From contig CAYQVH010000023.1 of NCBI GenBank assembly GCA_964420975.1, positions 1-64,000 of the forward strand: a stretch of 64,000 bases of DNA. The letters run 5' to 3'. The position numbers and the translations under genes were made by a program. This document shows, in pieces, positions 47,610 to 57,204 of the stretch (within the stretch, counting starts at the first letter, position 1; each line of letters starts with the position of its first letter). The notes beneath the pieces are model-generated. The model was not told where the DNA came from. It made no database searches and saw only the letters and a list, made by a program, of their open reading frames with translations. Origin of the DNA: Accumulibacter sp964420975 (GTDB lineage: Bacteria; Pseudomonadota; Gammaproteobacteria; Burkholderiales; Rhodocyclaceae).

Positions 47610-48053
47610 ATGCCCCTCTTACGCCCCTTTTCTCTACTATTCAGCTACCTTCTGGTGGCGACGGCGGCGGCCGGCGAGCTGCCCCGCATCGAATTGAGCG
47701 CCGGCTTCTATCGCATTCAGGCCGAGGTCGCCGCCGACGAAAGCAGCCGGAGAAGCGGTTTGATGCACCGTCGCAGCCTGCCGGCGAACCAGGGCATGCT
47801 CTTCGTCTTCACCGAAACGGAGAGACACTGCATGTGGATGCGCAACACCTTCCTTCCTTTGTCGGTCGCTTTTCTCGATGACGACGGACGCATCGTGAAC
47901 ATCGAGGACATGCAACCACAGACCGAAGACAATCACTGCGCAGCGAAAGGCGCGCGCTTTGCGCTGGAGATGAGTCTGGGCTGGTTTGCCAACAAGGGTA
48001 TCCAGGCCGGGACGCGTATCGGCGGCCTCGAACGCTCGCCTCGCCCGCGTTAG
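47610..48053 (+). CDS. DUF192 family secreted protein
   Basis: A 147-residue protein with a signal peptide (1-21) and a DUF192 domain (about 30-140): AEVAADESSRRSGLMHRRSL, GMLFVFTETERHCMWMRNTF and DMQPQTEDNHC carry the family's conserved Met-rich and acidic pattern. DUF192 proteins are small beta-barrel periplasmic proteins of unknown function. Confidence 0.88.
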   Translation: MPLLRPFSLLFSYLLVATAAAGELPRIELSAGFYRIQAEVAADESSRRSGLMHRRSLPANQGMLFVFTETERHCMWMRNTFLPLSVAFLDDDGRIVNIEDMQPQTEDNHCAAKGARFALEMSLGWFANKGIQAGTRIGGLERSPRPR

Positions 48054-48079
48054 GTGACTGCCACCGGCAACGCCGCGCC

Positions 48080-48661
48080 ATGAGCCCGGTCCGCCGACCC
48101 GTCTGGCGGCCGCGACTGCCGCGCAGCGCTGACAACGCGTCCTTGCGCGACTGGTTGCGTGATCGCGGATCGCTGACCAGTCGCTTGCAGTGTCGAGGCC
48201 GTTTCGCCGTTCATGTGCTGCGTCAGTGCCTTGCACGCCCAACTGCCGACGAAGCTGCCGTTCTTGCGTTGGCCGCCCGTGGTCTGACCCGGATTCGCGA
48301 AGTGGCGCTGTCGTGCGACGAGCGGCGGGTCGTCTTTGCGCATACGGTCCTCCCGCTTCAGCCGCGTGGACCCTTGACGCGCTGGCTGCAGCGGCTCGGC
48401 AACCGCTCGCTGGGCGCACTGCTCTTCTCACACGCCGGCTTCCAGCGGGGCCTGATCGCCTATCACCGTCTCGACCGCCGTGACCCGCTGTTTCGCTCGG
48501 CGGCCGGCGCGCTTGGATTGCCGGCAAACGCCACCGCGTTGTGGGCGCGCCGCTCACACTTTGTTTTCGGTCACCAATCGGTACTGGTCAGCGAAGTGTT
48601 TTCTCCGGTGCTGCTGGAATTGCCGACCCCACAGCCGACGAGGGCGATCGACATGCTATAA
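48080..48661 (+). CDS. ubiC: Chorismate--pyruvate lyase
   Basis: A 193-residue chorismate lyase, the first committed step of ubiquinone synthesis, giving 4-hydroxybenzoate and pyruvate. Conserved elements: LRDWLRDRGSLTSRLQ at the N-terminus, REVALSCDERRVVFAHTVLP (with the substrate-contacting Arg), LGALLFSHAGFQR and ALWARRSHFVF close to the end, where the catalytic Glu sits in LVSEVFSP. The UbiA prenyltransferase gene does not follow. The stop codon overlaps the promoter of the helicase gene. Confidence 0.92.
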   Translation: MSPVRRPVWRPRLPRSADNASLRDWLRDRGSLTSRLQCRGRFAVHVLRQCLARPTADEAAVLALAARGLTRIREVALSCDERRVVFAHTVLPLQPRGPLTRWLQRLGNRSLGALLFSHAGFQRGLIAYHRLDRRDPLFRSAAGALGLPANATALWARRSHFVFGHQSVLVSEVFSPVLLELPTPQPTRAIDML

Positions 48662-48662
48662 T
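48654..48662 (+). promoter_or_regulatory. Extended -10 promoter of the DEAD-box helicase gene
   Basis: TGCTATAAT is a perfect extended -10 element. It overlaps the ubiC stop codon. Start near 48669 gives a leader of about 245 bases containing GCCGCC/GGCGGC and GGCCGGG/CCCG hairpins, a length typical of cold-inducible helicase mRNAs. Confidence 0.6.
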
Positions 48663-48912
48663 CGCCGCCGCTTGTGAGCCGCCAAAGCCGGCGGCCGGGC
48701 ACCCGAAGGCCGGGACCGCTACGACTGCGGACGGTACTTCCAACGATCTCCCGCTCTACAACGCCCGCTGGGGCGGAAAGCGTCCCGCCAGAAGCTGGGC
48801 AGTTTTCTGCTGAGACAACAGCCGTTCCTCTTTCCCGGTTTTGCGTTGCCTTTTCCATCGCGTCCCGCCAATGCCTGAGGGCAGCGCGAGCGCCAACCGC
48901 AGAAAGAGTGAC

Positions 48913-50214
48913 ATGACTTTTGCAACAACGGGTCTTCATCCCGCCATCCTCCAGGCACTCGCCGAAGCCGGCTATCAACAGCCAACGCCCGTGCAGAGCG
49001 AGGCCGTACCGCTCGCCCTCGCTGGGCACGACCTGCTCGTTTCCTCGCAGACCGGTTCCGGCAAGACCGCCGCCTTCCTCTTGCCCGCGCTGCATCGCCT
49101 TGCCTCCGAGACGCGCTCGCCAGCTGTCTCGCGTCGGCCGGAGCGTGCAACGCCGGCGCTGCGCCAGCGGCGCGAACGTCAAGCGACGGCCCAGCCGCAA
49201 GTGATCGTCCTCACGCCGACGCGCGAGCTCGCACTGCAGGTCACCGCCGCCAGCGCGAAATACGCCCGCCGACTCACCGCCATCCGCACCGTCGCCGTCG
49301 TCGGCGGCATGCCGTATGGCCGGCAGATAGAGCAGCTCGCGCGCCAGCCGGAGATCGTCGTCGCGACGCCTGGCCGCCTGCTTGACCATCTTGCGGCGCG
49401 CCGCATCGACGGCTCGCAAGTCCGCGTGCTGGTCCTCGACGAAGCCGACCGCATGCTCGACATGGGTTTCATCGAAGACATCGAAAGGATCGTCGCCACG
49501 CTTCCCACGGTGCGGCAGACGATGTTGTTTTCGGCAACGCTTGACGGCGTTGTTGGCGAACTCGCGCAACGACTGACACGCCAGGCGCGCCGCGTCGAGG
49601 TCGCGTCGCTGGCGGCCAAGAGCGGCAATATCGAGCAGCGCCTGCACTTTGTCGACGACCTCGCGCACAAAAACCGTCTGCTGGATCATCTGTTGCGCGA
49701 CGCGGCGATCGGCCAGGCGCTGGTCTTTACGGCGACCAAACGCGACGCCGATAGCGTCAGCGACCGCCTCAACGTCGCCGGGCTCAATGCGGCAGCGTTG
49801 CACGGGGACATGCACCAGGGGGCGCGGAACCGAACGCTGGCCGCGATGCGACGGGGTGAGCTGCGAGTGCTCGTCGCCACCGACGTCGCCGCGCGTGGCA
49901 TCGACGTGCCGACGATCACGCACGTCTTCAACTACGACCTCCCCAAGTTCGCCGAAGACTACGTTCACCGCATCGGCCGCACCGGCCGTGCCGGCCGCGA
50001 CGGATTGGCCATTTCGCTGGCACATCATGGCGAGCACTTCAACGTCCGCAAGATCGAGCGTTATACCAAGCGCCCGATCCCGGTCACCGTCGTCAGCGGC
50101 CATGAACCGCTCGGACAACCCCCGAAGGCCAAAGCGCGCTTCGCAGCCCAGCCTGGCAGCCGAACGAAGGCCGCCGCGTGGGTCGGGCGTAAGGACGTTG
50201 CTCGCTCCCGCTAA
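48913..50214 (+). CDS. DEAD-box RNA helicase, RhlE-like
   Basis: A 433-residue ATP-dependent RNA helicase. Motifs in order: Q motif (GYQQPTPVQSEAVP), I (SSQTGSGKT), Ia (PTRELALQV), Ib (TPGRL), II (DEAD in LVLDEADRMLDMGF), III (SATL in MLFSATLDG), IV (ALVFTATKRDA), V (ATDVAARGID) and VI (HRIGRTGRAGR). An insertion of about 30 Arg/Ala-rich residues lies between I and Ia. The Lys/Arg-rich tail is like RhlE. Start ATG follows AGAAAGAG. It probably works in ribosome assembly or mRNA turnover, with cold induction suggested by the long leader. Confidence 0.94.
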   Translation: MTFATTGLHPAILQALAEAGYQQPTPVQSEAVPLALAGHDLLVSSQTGSGKTAAFLLPALHRLASETRSPAVSRRPERATPALRQRRERQATAQPQVIVLTPTRELALQVTAASAKYARRLTAIRTVAVVGGMPYGRQIEQLARQPEIVVATPGRLLDHLAARRIDGSQVRVLVLDEADRMLDMGFIEDIERIVATLPTVRQTMLFSATLDGVVGELAQRLTRQARRVEVASLAAKSGNIEQRLHFVDDLAHKNRLLDHLLRDAAIGQALVFTATKRDADSVSDRLNVAGLNAAALHGDMHQGARNRTLAAMRRGELRVLVATDVAARGIDVPTITHVFNYDLPKFAEDYVHRIGRTGRAGRDGLAISLAHHGEHFNVRKIERYTKRPIPVTVVSGHEPLGQPPKAKARFAAQPGSRTKAAAWVGRKDVARSR

Positions 50215-50356
50215 AGGTGGCCTGCGCCCGTCAGCCGGCCGCAGCGGCTGACGGGCGAGTCCGGCGCGGCCCGTTTCTGACCGGGTTCGCTTCGACCCAG
50301 CAACTCCGACAGGCGCCTCGCGTGCTTCTCGCTTGGGCTGAAGTGCCCCTTGTCGT

Positions 50357-50674
50357 TCAGCCGATCCGCGTGCCGCTCCACGTCAAGCCGCCAGCGATCG
50401 CCAGCAAGATCATCACGAGCAACGCGGCGCGTGCCGCTGCGTAGGCTGCCGGCCGGTCAACGCGATCGGCGATTGCCAGGATGTGGATCGCGCCCCAGGC
50501 GACTGCCGCGCCAATGGCCAGCGGCACGAAAAGCAGTTGCGCTTCGCTCGCGCTGAGCGCCAGTAGCCGTCCCTCGCGCCACGGGACGGCGAGAAAGGCG
50601 CCGAACACCCAGAACAGGGCCCAACTGCCGACGGCGCAGAGGGCGCCTGCGAAGCGGATGATCCATGGCTCCAT
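50357..50674 (-). CDS. Hypothetical small membrane protein
   Basis: A 105-residue protein with three membrane helices (AGALCAVGSWALFWVFGAFL, LLFVPLAIGAAVAWGAIHIL, ALLVMILLAIAGGLTWSG). No conserved motif or known family. It follows the methyltransferase gene on the same strand after 43 bases and may share its transcript. Confidence 0.7.
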   Translation of the reverse strand: MEPWIIRFAGALCAVGSWALFWVFGAFLAVPWREGRLLALSASEAQLLFVPLAIGAAVAWGAIHILAIADRVDRPAAYAAARAALLVMILLAIAGGLTWSGTRIG

Positions 50675-50717
50675 GGCCGTCGTCTCTTGTCCGTGTGGTC
50701 GGGAACGGCGTGGAAAA

Positions 50718-51569
50718 TCAGTCCAGGAAGCGCGGGCGCAACTCGTTCAGGTCGAGCGCTTCGAGGATCCGTTGCAGGCGGCTGCCGGCGTCTCTACGAA
50801 CGTCGGCGCTGCGCCGGGCAATGATCAGCTCGTTCTTCAGCGAGTGTTCCCAGCCGACGAGTTCGGTGACGCTGACGCGATAACCGTTGGCTTCGAGCTG
50901 CAGGCAGCGCAGCGCGTTGGTCACCAGACTGCCGAACTCGCGGGTGTGCAGCGGATGGCGCCAGATCTCGGTCAACGGCGTACGCGTGAACGCCTCGTTC
51001 TTGCGCCGTCGCAAGACGCTGGCCACCTCTGCCTGGCAGCAGGGCACAAGGACCATGAAGCGGGCCTGTTTGCGCAAGGCGAAGCGAATCGCGTCGTCGG
51101 TCGCCGTGTCGCAAGCGTGCAACGCAGTTACCAGGTCGAAGCGATCCGGCAACTGCGGCGAGTCGACCGCGTCCGCGACGCTCGTGGCGAGGAAAGACAG
51201 GCGCGCGAAGCCGAGGCGCTCGGCCAGTTGCCGGGAGCGCTCCACCAGGTCGCCGCGCTGTTCGATGCCGTAGACGTGTCCACGACCACGACGGCGAAAG
51301 AAGAGATCGTAGAGGATGAAGCCGAAATACGACTTGCCCGCGCCGAGGTCGGCGATGGTTGCCTCCGCATCTGTGGCGACGATTTCTTCGAGCAACGGTT
51401 CGACGAAGTGGTAAAGGTGAGACACCTGCTTCAGCTTGCGTCGGCTGTCCTGGTTGAGCTTGCCGTCGCGGGTCAGAAGGTGTAGCGCTTGCAGCAGTTC
51501 GATCGAGTGCTCGGCACCGTACTCTTGGGTGATCGGCAAGGGGATCTCACACGCGAAGGGGGCTGCCAT
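50718..51569 (-). CDS. SAM-dependent methyltransferase-like protein
   Basis: A 283-residue protein with a class I methyltransferase fold: motif I ATIADLGAGKSYFGFILYDL, an acidic residue after the second strand (VYGIEQRGDLVERS), and RFDLVTALHACDTATDDAIR with VPCCQAEV. This arrangement is like the METTL25/RRNAD1-type family ('methyltransferase domain 25/32'). The N-terminal 80 residues are helical and may bind substrate. Target unknown. It is divergent from ylqF. Confidence 0.85.
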   Translation of the reverse strand: MAAPFACEIPLPITQEYGAEHSIELLQALHLLTRDGKLNQDSRRKLKQVSHLYHFVEPLLEEIVATDAEATIADLGAGKSYFGFILYDLFFRRRGRGHVYGIEQRGDLVERSRQLAERLGFARLSFLATSVADAVDSPQLPDRFDLVTALHACDTATDDAIRFALRKQARFMVLVPCCQAEVASVLRRRKNEAFTRTPLTEIWRHPLHTREFGSLVTNALRCLQLEANGYRVSVTELVGWEHSLKNELIIARRSADVRRDAGSRLQRILEALDLNELRPRFLD

Positions 51570-51654
51570 TGTAACGTCCGGTCGTCTCTCCGCGCTGCCC
51601 GCAGCAGTGGGATAATGGCGCGAGTCATCAGCGAGGTAGCGATGTAGATCAGCA

Positions 51655-52578
51655 ATGTCGATTCAATGGTATCCAGGACATATGGCTTCGGCGTCCAGGA
51701 AGGCGGCCGAGAAGATGGCTTCGATCGACGTCGTCATCGAGGTGGTCGACGCCCGTCTGCCGGCGGCGAGCAGCAATCCGCTGCTGCACGAGTTGCGCCT
51801 GCAGCGCCAGCGGCCTTGTCTCAAGGTGCTGAACAAGGCCGATCTCGCCGATCCGGCGGTTACCCGCGAATGGCTGGCGTTTTACGAGCGCCAGCCGGGG
51901 GTGCACGCCGTCGCGCTCAGTTGCAAGCGACCGGCGGACGTCGCTCGTCTGCCTGGCCTGTGCGCGCCCTTGGCTCCGCACCGTGGCGACAACGCCAAGC
52001 CCCTGCGGCTGATGATCATGGGTATACCCAATGTCGGCAAATCGACGCTGATGAATGCGTTGCTCCGAAAGCGTCTGGCCAAGGTCGGCGATGAGCCGGC
52101 GATCACTCGTACGCAGCAAACCCTGCAGCTTGACGTCCGACACTGGCTGACCGATACCCCCGGTTTGCTCTGGCCGAAAATCGAGCACGCCAGCGACGGT
52201 CTGATGTTGGCCGCCAGCAACGCCGTCGGCCGCAACGCGATGATCGACGAACAGGTGGCGTCGTTCCTTGCCGAGCTGCTGTTGGCGCGTTACAGCGCGC
52301 TGCTCGGTCGCCGTTACAGCTTGCCCGCGGTGGCTGGGCCAGGCATCGACGCCTCCGCAGTGCTGACGACGATTGCCAGTCGTCGCGGCCTTCGCCGCCG
52401 CGGCGGCGAAGCCGATATTGACAAGGCGGCGGCGGTTCTGCTGCAGGACTTTCGTGACGGCGTGCTGGGGCGAATCTCTCTTGAGACTCCCGCAACGCGT
52501 GCGCGCCTGTTGGCGCCCGTGGTGGCTGCGTCGCTGCCGGACTCGCTCTGGGTGTCGACCTCGTCGAGCCCATGTTGA
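51655..52578 (+). CDS. ylqF: Ribosome biogenesis GTPase YlqF/RbgA
   Basis: A 307-residue circularly permuted GTPase for late large-subunit assembly. Motifs appear in the permuted order G4 (LNKADLAD), G1 (GIPNVGKST), G3 (DTPG). The start MSIQWYPGHMASASRKA is the family signature. The stop codon overlaps the next gene's ATG. Length and order fit; in gammaproteobacteria this gene is often absent, so its presence agrees with a betaproteobacterium. Confidence 0.94.
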   Translation: MSIQWYPGHMASASRKAAEKMASIDVVIEVVDARLPAASSNPLLHELRLQRQRPCLKVLNKADLADPAVTREWLAFYERQPGVHAVALSCKRPADVARLPGLCAPLAPHRGDNAKPLRLMIMGIPNVGKSTLMNALLRKRLAKVGDEPAITRTQQTLQLDVRHWLTDTPGLLWPKIEHASDGLMLAASNAVGRNAMIDEQVASFLAELLLARYSALLGRRYSLPAVAGPGIDASAVLTTIASRRGLRRRGGEADIDKAAAVLLQDFRDGVLGRISLETPATRARLLAPVVAASLPDSLWVSTSSSPC

Positions 52579-53498
52579 GGCGCCTGCCGGCGCCGGTCAT
52601 CGGCGTCGTCGCCTCGATTCTGCTGGTGCTCAACTGCCTGGTTTGGGTTCCGCTGCTGCTCCTGGTCGCCGTCGGCAAACTGCTGTTGCCCTGGCACGCC
52701 GCACGAGTACGCCTTGACCGGCTCCTGGTGGCCATTGCCGAGGTCTGGATCGCCTGCAATGGCGGCTGGATGGCGCTGACCCAAAGAACCGTCTGGGACG
52801 TCGCCGGGCTGGATGGGCTCGACCGACGTGGCTGGTATCTGGTCAATTGCAATCATCAGAGCTGGGTCGACATTCTGGTTCTCCAGCGCCTGCTGACCGG
52901 CCGCATCCCGTTGCTCAAGTTCTTTCTCAAACGCCAACTGCTTTGGGTGCCCTTGATGGGGCTCGCCTGGTGGGCACTTGATTTTCCGTTTATGTACCGG
53001 CATCGCGAGGAAGATCTCAGTCGTCACCCGGAAAGGCGCCGCCAGGACCAGGAGGCAACCCGCCTGGCGTGCCGGAAATTTGCCTTGATTCCGACCAGCG
53101 TCATGAACTTCTGTGAGGGGACCCGCTTTACTCGGCGCAAGCACGAGCAGCAAGGCTCCCCTTATCGTTACCTGCTGCGCCCGAAAGCCGGAGGCATTGC
53201 GCTGGCGTTGAACGTCATGGGTGGTCGCTTCCGGGCGATTCTCGACGTGACCATCGTTTATCCCGACGGCGCTCCCGACTTCTGGCAGTTTCTTTGTGGC
53301 CGGATGTCGTGCGTCCGGGTGCGCGCGAGAACGCTGCCGGTGCCGCTGGACTTGGCGCAGGGCGATTACGCCGCGGACCCCGAGTTGCGTCAGGCGTTTC
53401 AGCTTTGGCTGCAGCGAATCTGGCTCGACAAGGACGAGCAGATTGCCAGCCTGTTGGCGCCGGCGGCGGCGGCTCACGAGGCGAGCCGGGTGAGTTGA
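52572..53498 (+). CDS. Membrane acyltransferase, YihG-like (PlsC family)
   Basis: A 308-residue acyltransferase with an N-terminal membrane segment (VIGVVASILLVLNCLVWVPL) and the PlsC motifs: NHQSWVD (Hx4D), a KFFLKRQLLWVPLMG block and FCEGTRFTRRK (the EGTR motif). It is similar to E. coli YihG and eukaryotic LCLAT1-type enzymes that acylate lysophospholipids. Its ATG overlaps the ylqF stop by seven bases, indicating coupling. Confidence 0.92.
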   Translation: MLRRLPAPVIGVVASILLVLNCLVWVPLLLLVAVGKLLLPWHAARVRLDRLLVAIAEVWIACNGGWMALTQRTVWDVAGLDGLDRRGWYLVNCNHQSWVDILVLQRLLTGRIPLLKFFLKRQLLWVPLMGLAWWALDFPFMYRHREEDLSRHPERRRQDQEATRLACRKFALIPTSVMNFCEGTRFTRRKHEQQGSPYRYLLRPKAGGIALALNVMGGRFRAILDVTIVYPDGAPDFWQFLCGRMSCVRVRARTLPVPLDLAQGDYAADPELRQAFQLWLQRIWLDKDEQIASLLAPAAAAHEASRVS

Positions 53499-53616
53499 TC
53501 GGCGGCGTCGGCGTCGCGGTCGTCCGAACCTCCTGCAACATCGGTATCGGCAACGTATGATGTGCTTCTTTGTTCGACCTGTCTGTGCGACTGCCAGCGG
53601 GTGTCACGTCCCAGCC

Positions 53617-56298
53617 ATGATTTCTTTGCCGATCGTTCGTAGCAAACTGCGGCCGCCGCCTGTCGTGGCGGATTTTGTCTGCCGTGAGAAACTGCGACGC
53701 GTGCTCGACGCCGGGGGCGAACTGCCCTTGACCTTGTTGGCGGCGCCCGCGGGTTACGGCAAAACGTCGCTCGTCGCGCACTGGCTGGCGGGGCGCGAAG
53801 GACGCGCCGCGTGGCTGGCTGTTGACGACGAAGAAAGCGACCCGGATGTCTTCATTCGCTACTTCGTCGCTGCGGTACGCAGCGTCTTTCCCGAGGCCTG
53901 TGCGGCGACTCTGGACGGCCTTGACGGCGTCGTTCCGGCCGCCCCGGTCGCTCTCGCCGGCTTGTTGAGCAACGACCTCGAACTCTTGCCGGAACCGCTG
54001 TCAATCGTCGTCGACGGTTACGAGCGGGTTGCCTCACCCGCCCTCGAGGCCTTGCTTGACCGCTTGCTGGCGCACCCGGTAGGCCCTTTGCGGCTGGTGA
54101 TCATCAGTCGCCTCGAGCCAGAGCTCTCGCTTGCAGCGTTGCGTGTCGGGCAGACGATGGTTGAAGTCCGGGCGGCTGACCTGCGCTTCAGCGAGCTCGA
54201 TAGCGCCACCCTGATCGAGCGCTGTACCGGGGGCACGGTGTCTGCCGAGCTGTTGTCCGGAATCGTTGCCGCTACCCAGGGCTGGCCAGTGGCGGTCCGT
54301 CTGGCCGCGTTGGCGCTTCGTGACGGCGAGATCGACGTCACCTCGCTTGCCCGCTTCAACGGCGGGTCTACGACGTTGAGCCAGTATTTCGGTGAAGTGC
54401 TGCTCGCCCGACTGCCGCCGGCAAGCGTCGACCGATTGCTGCAAACAGCAATCGTCGACCGCTATTGCGCGCCGCTTTGCGACGCCATTCTCGGGACGGC
54501 GAGTGGCGAAGCCGGCAACTCGCTGATCCAGCTTGCGGCGAGCGGCGCACTCCTGTGCGAGAAGGTCGACGGCGAGGGGGATTGGTATCGTCACCACCAC
54601 CTGTTCCACGAATACCTGCTCCGACGCCTGCTGCTCGATTGTCCGCCGGCAGTGCTCAAAGAGCTGCATCGTCGGGCTGCGGCCTGGTTCGTCGGCCAGG
54701 GAATGCTTGAAGAAGCCATCGGGCACGCTTTGTCCGGTGAGGGCGAGCGGGCGGCTGGAGAGATCCTGGTGGGTCATCGCGAGCTCCTACTCTGTCGCGC
54801 GCAGCGACATCGCTTGCGCCGCTGTCTGAAGCGGTTGCCGCCAGAAGTGGTTGAAGACTCGCTGCTGCTGCTCGTTTTCAAGGCGTGGCTGATGTATCAC
54901 GAAGGGCGTCACCTCGAGATTCCCGCCGTCCTCGACCGCATCGAAGCCTTGGCTGGCGGAGAGGCGCCACCGTCGTCGCCTGCCGCCGAGGATCTGGTGG
55001 TTGGCCATCTGCTTGCCCTGCGGAGTTTGCAAAGCTACCTCGAAGGCCGGGCAGCCTCCGCGGTCACCCATGCGGAAGGCGCTTTGCACCGGCTGCCGCT
55101 GGCGTGCGCCCATGCTCGGGTCATGGCACAGGCTTTGCGCGCGGCTGGCCGACAGTCGTGCGGCGACCTGCGCGGCGCCCGCGAGAGCATTCACCAAGCG
55201 TTGGTGCACACCACCGGTCCGATCGACGTCGGCCACGCGCCGCTGGTTGCCACCTTGTGTCTGATCGACTGGATGGCGGCAGACCTTTCCGCATTGCACT
55301 GGAGCGTCAATCAGTTTTTCAATCTTGCCGCGACCGGATCGAGCGAGGAAGGCAACGGTGCGCTGGGACGTTACTTTTTGGGCCTGGTTCACTATCAGCG
55401 CAACGAGCTGGCTTTGGCCGAGACGGAATTGAGTCAGGCGGTGGCGGCGGACAGGGCGCCGCGGCTGGGCTATCGCACCGAAATGTCGTTCGCCCTCAGC
55501 AGCGTTTACCAGGCGCTTGGGCAAGCGGATCGGGCGCGCGAGATTGCCGATCACGTCGTTGCCCACCTCGCGCAGACCGGCAACCTGCCGGCGCTGTTTC
55601 GCGCTCGTGCCTGTCAGGCCGATCTGGCGCTGCGACAGGGACGCCTTGGCGACGCGCTGGAATGGGCGCGCAGCTTCGATCCCGGCCCGGTCCAGTTTGT
55701 TTATCGTTTCTTTAGCGCTCCGCACCTGACCCTCGCTCGCGTCTGGATCGCCGAAGGCAGCGCCGAGAGTCGTTCGCAGGCCGGCAGGCTGCTGGACCTG
55801 CTCGAGGCTGAACTGCGCGAGCGGCATAACGTGCGTTTCCTGGCCGAGGTGCTGGCGTTGCAGTCGCTGCTGCACCATCTGGGTGGAGACGATGGCGCGG
55901 CCGTCGAGCAACTCGAGCGCGCGCTTGCCCTGGCGCAGCCCGGCGGCCTTATTCGCCTGTTTGTCGACCTCGGGCAGGAAATCGCGAAGCCGTTGAAGCG
56001 CCTACAAGCCCTGGTCGGTGGCAGCCTCTATGTCACCCACCTGTTGGCAGCGCTGAACGACGACTGGCTGGTCAGTGCCGGTCGCCAGCAGGTGGGGGCC
56101 GATCTCACGCGGCGCGAGTTGAAGATCCTCAAGCTTCTCGCCGTCAGGCTGAGCAACGTCGAGATTTCGGAAGAGTTATGCATTTCGCGGGCGACCGTCA
56201 AGCGGCACACGCAGAACATCTATCGCAAGCTGCGTGCGTCGAGCCGACGCGAAGCGGTGGTCAAGGCGAAGACGCTGAAGATTCTCGTCGATGGCTGA
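53617..56298 (+). CDS. MalT-like LuxR-family regulator (STAND ATPase)
   Basis: An 893-residue transcription regulator of the LAL/MalT class. Order: NTPase domain (about 10-300) with a P-loop (APAGYGKTSL) and WLAVDDEESDPDVFIRYFVA, winged-helix linker, TPR-like sensor repeats (about 400-800), and a LuxR HTH domain at the C-terminus (LTRRELKILKLLAVRLSNVE, then ISEELCISRATVKRHTQNIY). Such proteins bind ATP and an inducer, oligomerise and activate transcription. It lies directly upstream of the ParA gene and could control it or the phosphate cluster, which is a guess. ATG chosen at 53617 because the family starts right there (PIVRSKLRPPP). Confidence 0.93.
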   Translation: MISLPIVRSKLRPPPVVADFVCREKLRRVLDAGGELPLTLLAAPAGYGKTSLVAHWLAGREGRAAWLAVDDEESDPDVFIRYFVAAVRSVFPEACAATLDGLDGVVPAAPVALAGLLSNDLELLPEPLSIVVDGYERVASPALEALLDRLLAHPVGPLRLVIISRLEPELSLAALRVGQTMVEVRAADLRFSELDSATLIERCTGGTVSAELLSGIVAATQGWPVAVRLAALALRDGEIDVTSLARFNGGSTTLSQYFGEVLLARLPPASVDRLLQTAIVDRYCAPLCDAILGTASGEAGNSLIQLAASGALLCEKVDGEGDWYRHHHLFHEYLLRRLLLDCPPAVLKELHRRAAAWFVGQGMLEEAIGHALSGEGERAAGEILVGHRELLLCRAQRHRLRRCLKRLPPEVVEDSLLLLVFKAWLMYHEGRHLEIPAVLDRIEALAGGEAPPSSPAAEDLVVGHLLALRSLQSYLEGRAASAVTHAEGALHRLPLACAHARVMAQALRAAGRQSCGDLRGARESIHQALVHTTGPIDVGHAPLVATLCLIDWMAADLSALHWSVNQFFNLAATGSSEEGNGALGRYFLGLVHYQRNELALAETELSQAVAADRAPRLGYRTEMSFALSSVYQALGQADRAREIADHVVAHLAQTGNLPALFRARACQADLALRQGRLGDALEWARSFDPGPVQFVYRFFSAPHLTLARVWIAEGSAESRSQAGRLLDLLEAELRERHNVRFLAEVLALQSLLHHLGGDDGAAVEQLERALALAQPGGLIRLFVDLGQEIAKPLKRLQALVGGSLYVTHLLAALNDDWLVSAGRQQVGADLTRRELKILKLLAVRLSNVEISEELCISRATVKRHTQNIYRKLRASSRREAVVKAKTLKILVDG

Positions 56299-56458
56299 AG
56301 GAAAGGCGGCAACGACGCGTCGATTTCGTCCGCTTGGGCGGGTCCATGAGCGAGATCGGTGACCCTCGAATCCGGGGTTTCCTTGACCTTGATCAGGAAG
56401 TGGCCGACGAGTGGGAAAAATGGCCCACATTATGGCCCTTTTCGAGCCGCGCCTGGCC

Positions 56459-56486
56459 TTGTTCAAAGACTGGATATTGGCATAAT
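56459..56486 (+). promoter_or_regulatory. Possible sigma-70 promoter of the ParA gene
   Basis: TTGTTC, a 16-base spacer and CATAAT (5 of 6) lie 60-86 bases upstream of the ParA start in the 246-base gap after the regulator gene. The start would be near 56493. Confidence 0.4.
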
Positions 56487-56544
56487 GCCCGGTTATGGGA
56501 AGCGATCGTGACCTGTTTCCCCATCGGTTAGGGAGTTGATTGTC

Positions 56545-57204
56545 GTGTCGCTGGCGCGTGTTATCGCTGTTGTCTCGCAAAAGGGGGGTGCCGGGAAGAC
56601 GACTGTCGCTATGCAGATGGGAGGCGGTTTCCATGCCTGCGGCGCGACGCTCGTTCTGGTGGATCTGGATCCGCAGGAGAGCGCTTTTCGCTGGGCCGAG
56701 TCGGCGCCGTTGCTCGACTCCGACCTTCACCTGGACGTGCGCAAGATGTCCGGGCTGGAGGTCATCAAGCGTATCGGCGAGCTGCAACGCGAGGCCGACT
56801 ACGTCGTGCTTGACACTCCGCCGTCGATCTATCACCCGTCAACCTTGGCTGCGCTGGCCGTCGCTCATCTGGCGGTGATTCCGGCGGTGCCGAGCCCGAC
56901 CGATCTGTGGTCGACGCGTGCCGTCGAAAGGTTGGTTCTGAATCGGATGGAGCAAAGCCACCGTTTGCGCGGCTGCATCGTTCCCAACCGTGTGCAGAAC
57001 ACCGCACTGGCGAGTGACGTGCTCGAATTGCTGCACGAGTTCACCTTACCCATCGTCGACGCCATGCTTTGCCAGCGTAATGCCTACGCGCAAAGCGCGG
57101 TGATCGGCGCGACTGTCTTCCAGCTCGGGTCGGCCGCCGACGCCGCCCAAAAAGAAGTCAGCAAACTGATCGTCGCCGTTCGTAAACAACTGGGAGATAT
57201 TTGA
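56545..57204 (+). CDS. ParA-family partition ATPase
   Basis: A 219-residue ATPase of the short ParA/MinD group. Deviant Walker A K13GGAGKTT20 with the signature Lys, Walker A' VLVDLDPQES, and Walker B-like VVLDTPPS are all present. No N-terminal DNA-binding extension, so it is type Ib-like, as in plasmid ParA/ParF and cargo-positioning ParAs. A GTG start is used because GGGAG stands 9 bases upstream; the frame also has a TTG at 56536. Its stop overlaps the start of the next gene, which resembles a small basic partner protein. It is not next to gidA/parB, so it is not the chromosomal ParA. Confidence 0.9.
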   Translation: MSLARVIAVVSQKGGAGKTTVAMQMGGGFHACGATLVLVDLDPQESAFRWAESAPLLDSDLHLDVRKMSGLEVIKRIGELQREADYVVLDTPPSIYHPSTLAALAVAHLAVIPAVPSPTDLWSTRAVERLVLNRMEQSHRLRGCIVPNRVQNTALASDVLELLHEFTLPIVDAMLCQRNAYAQSAVIGATVFQLGSAADAAQKEVSKLIVAVRKQLGDI

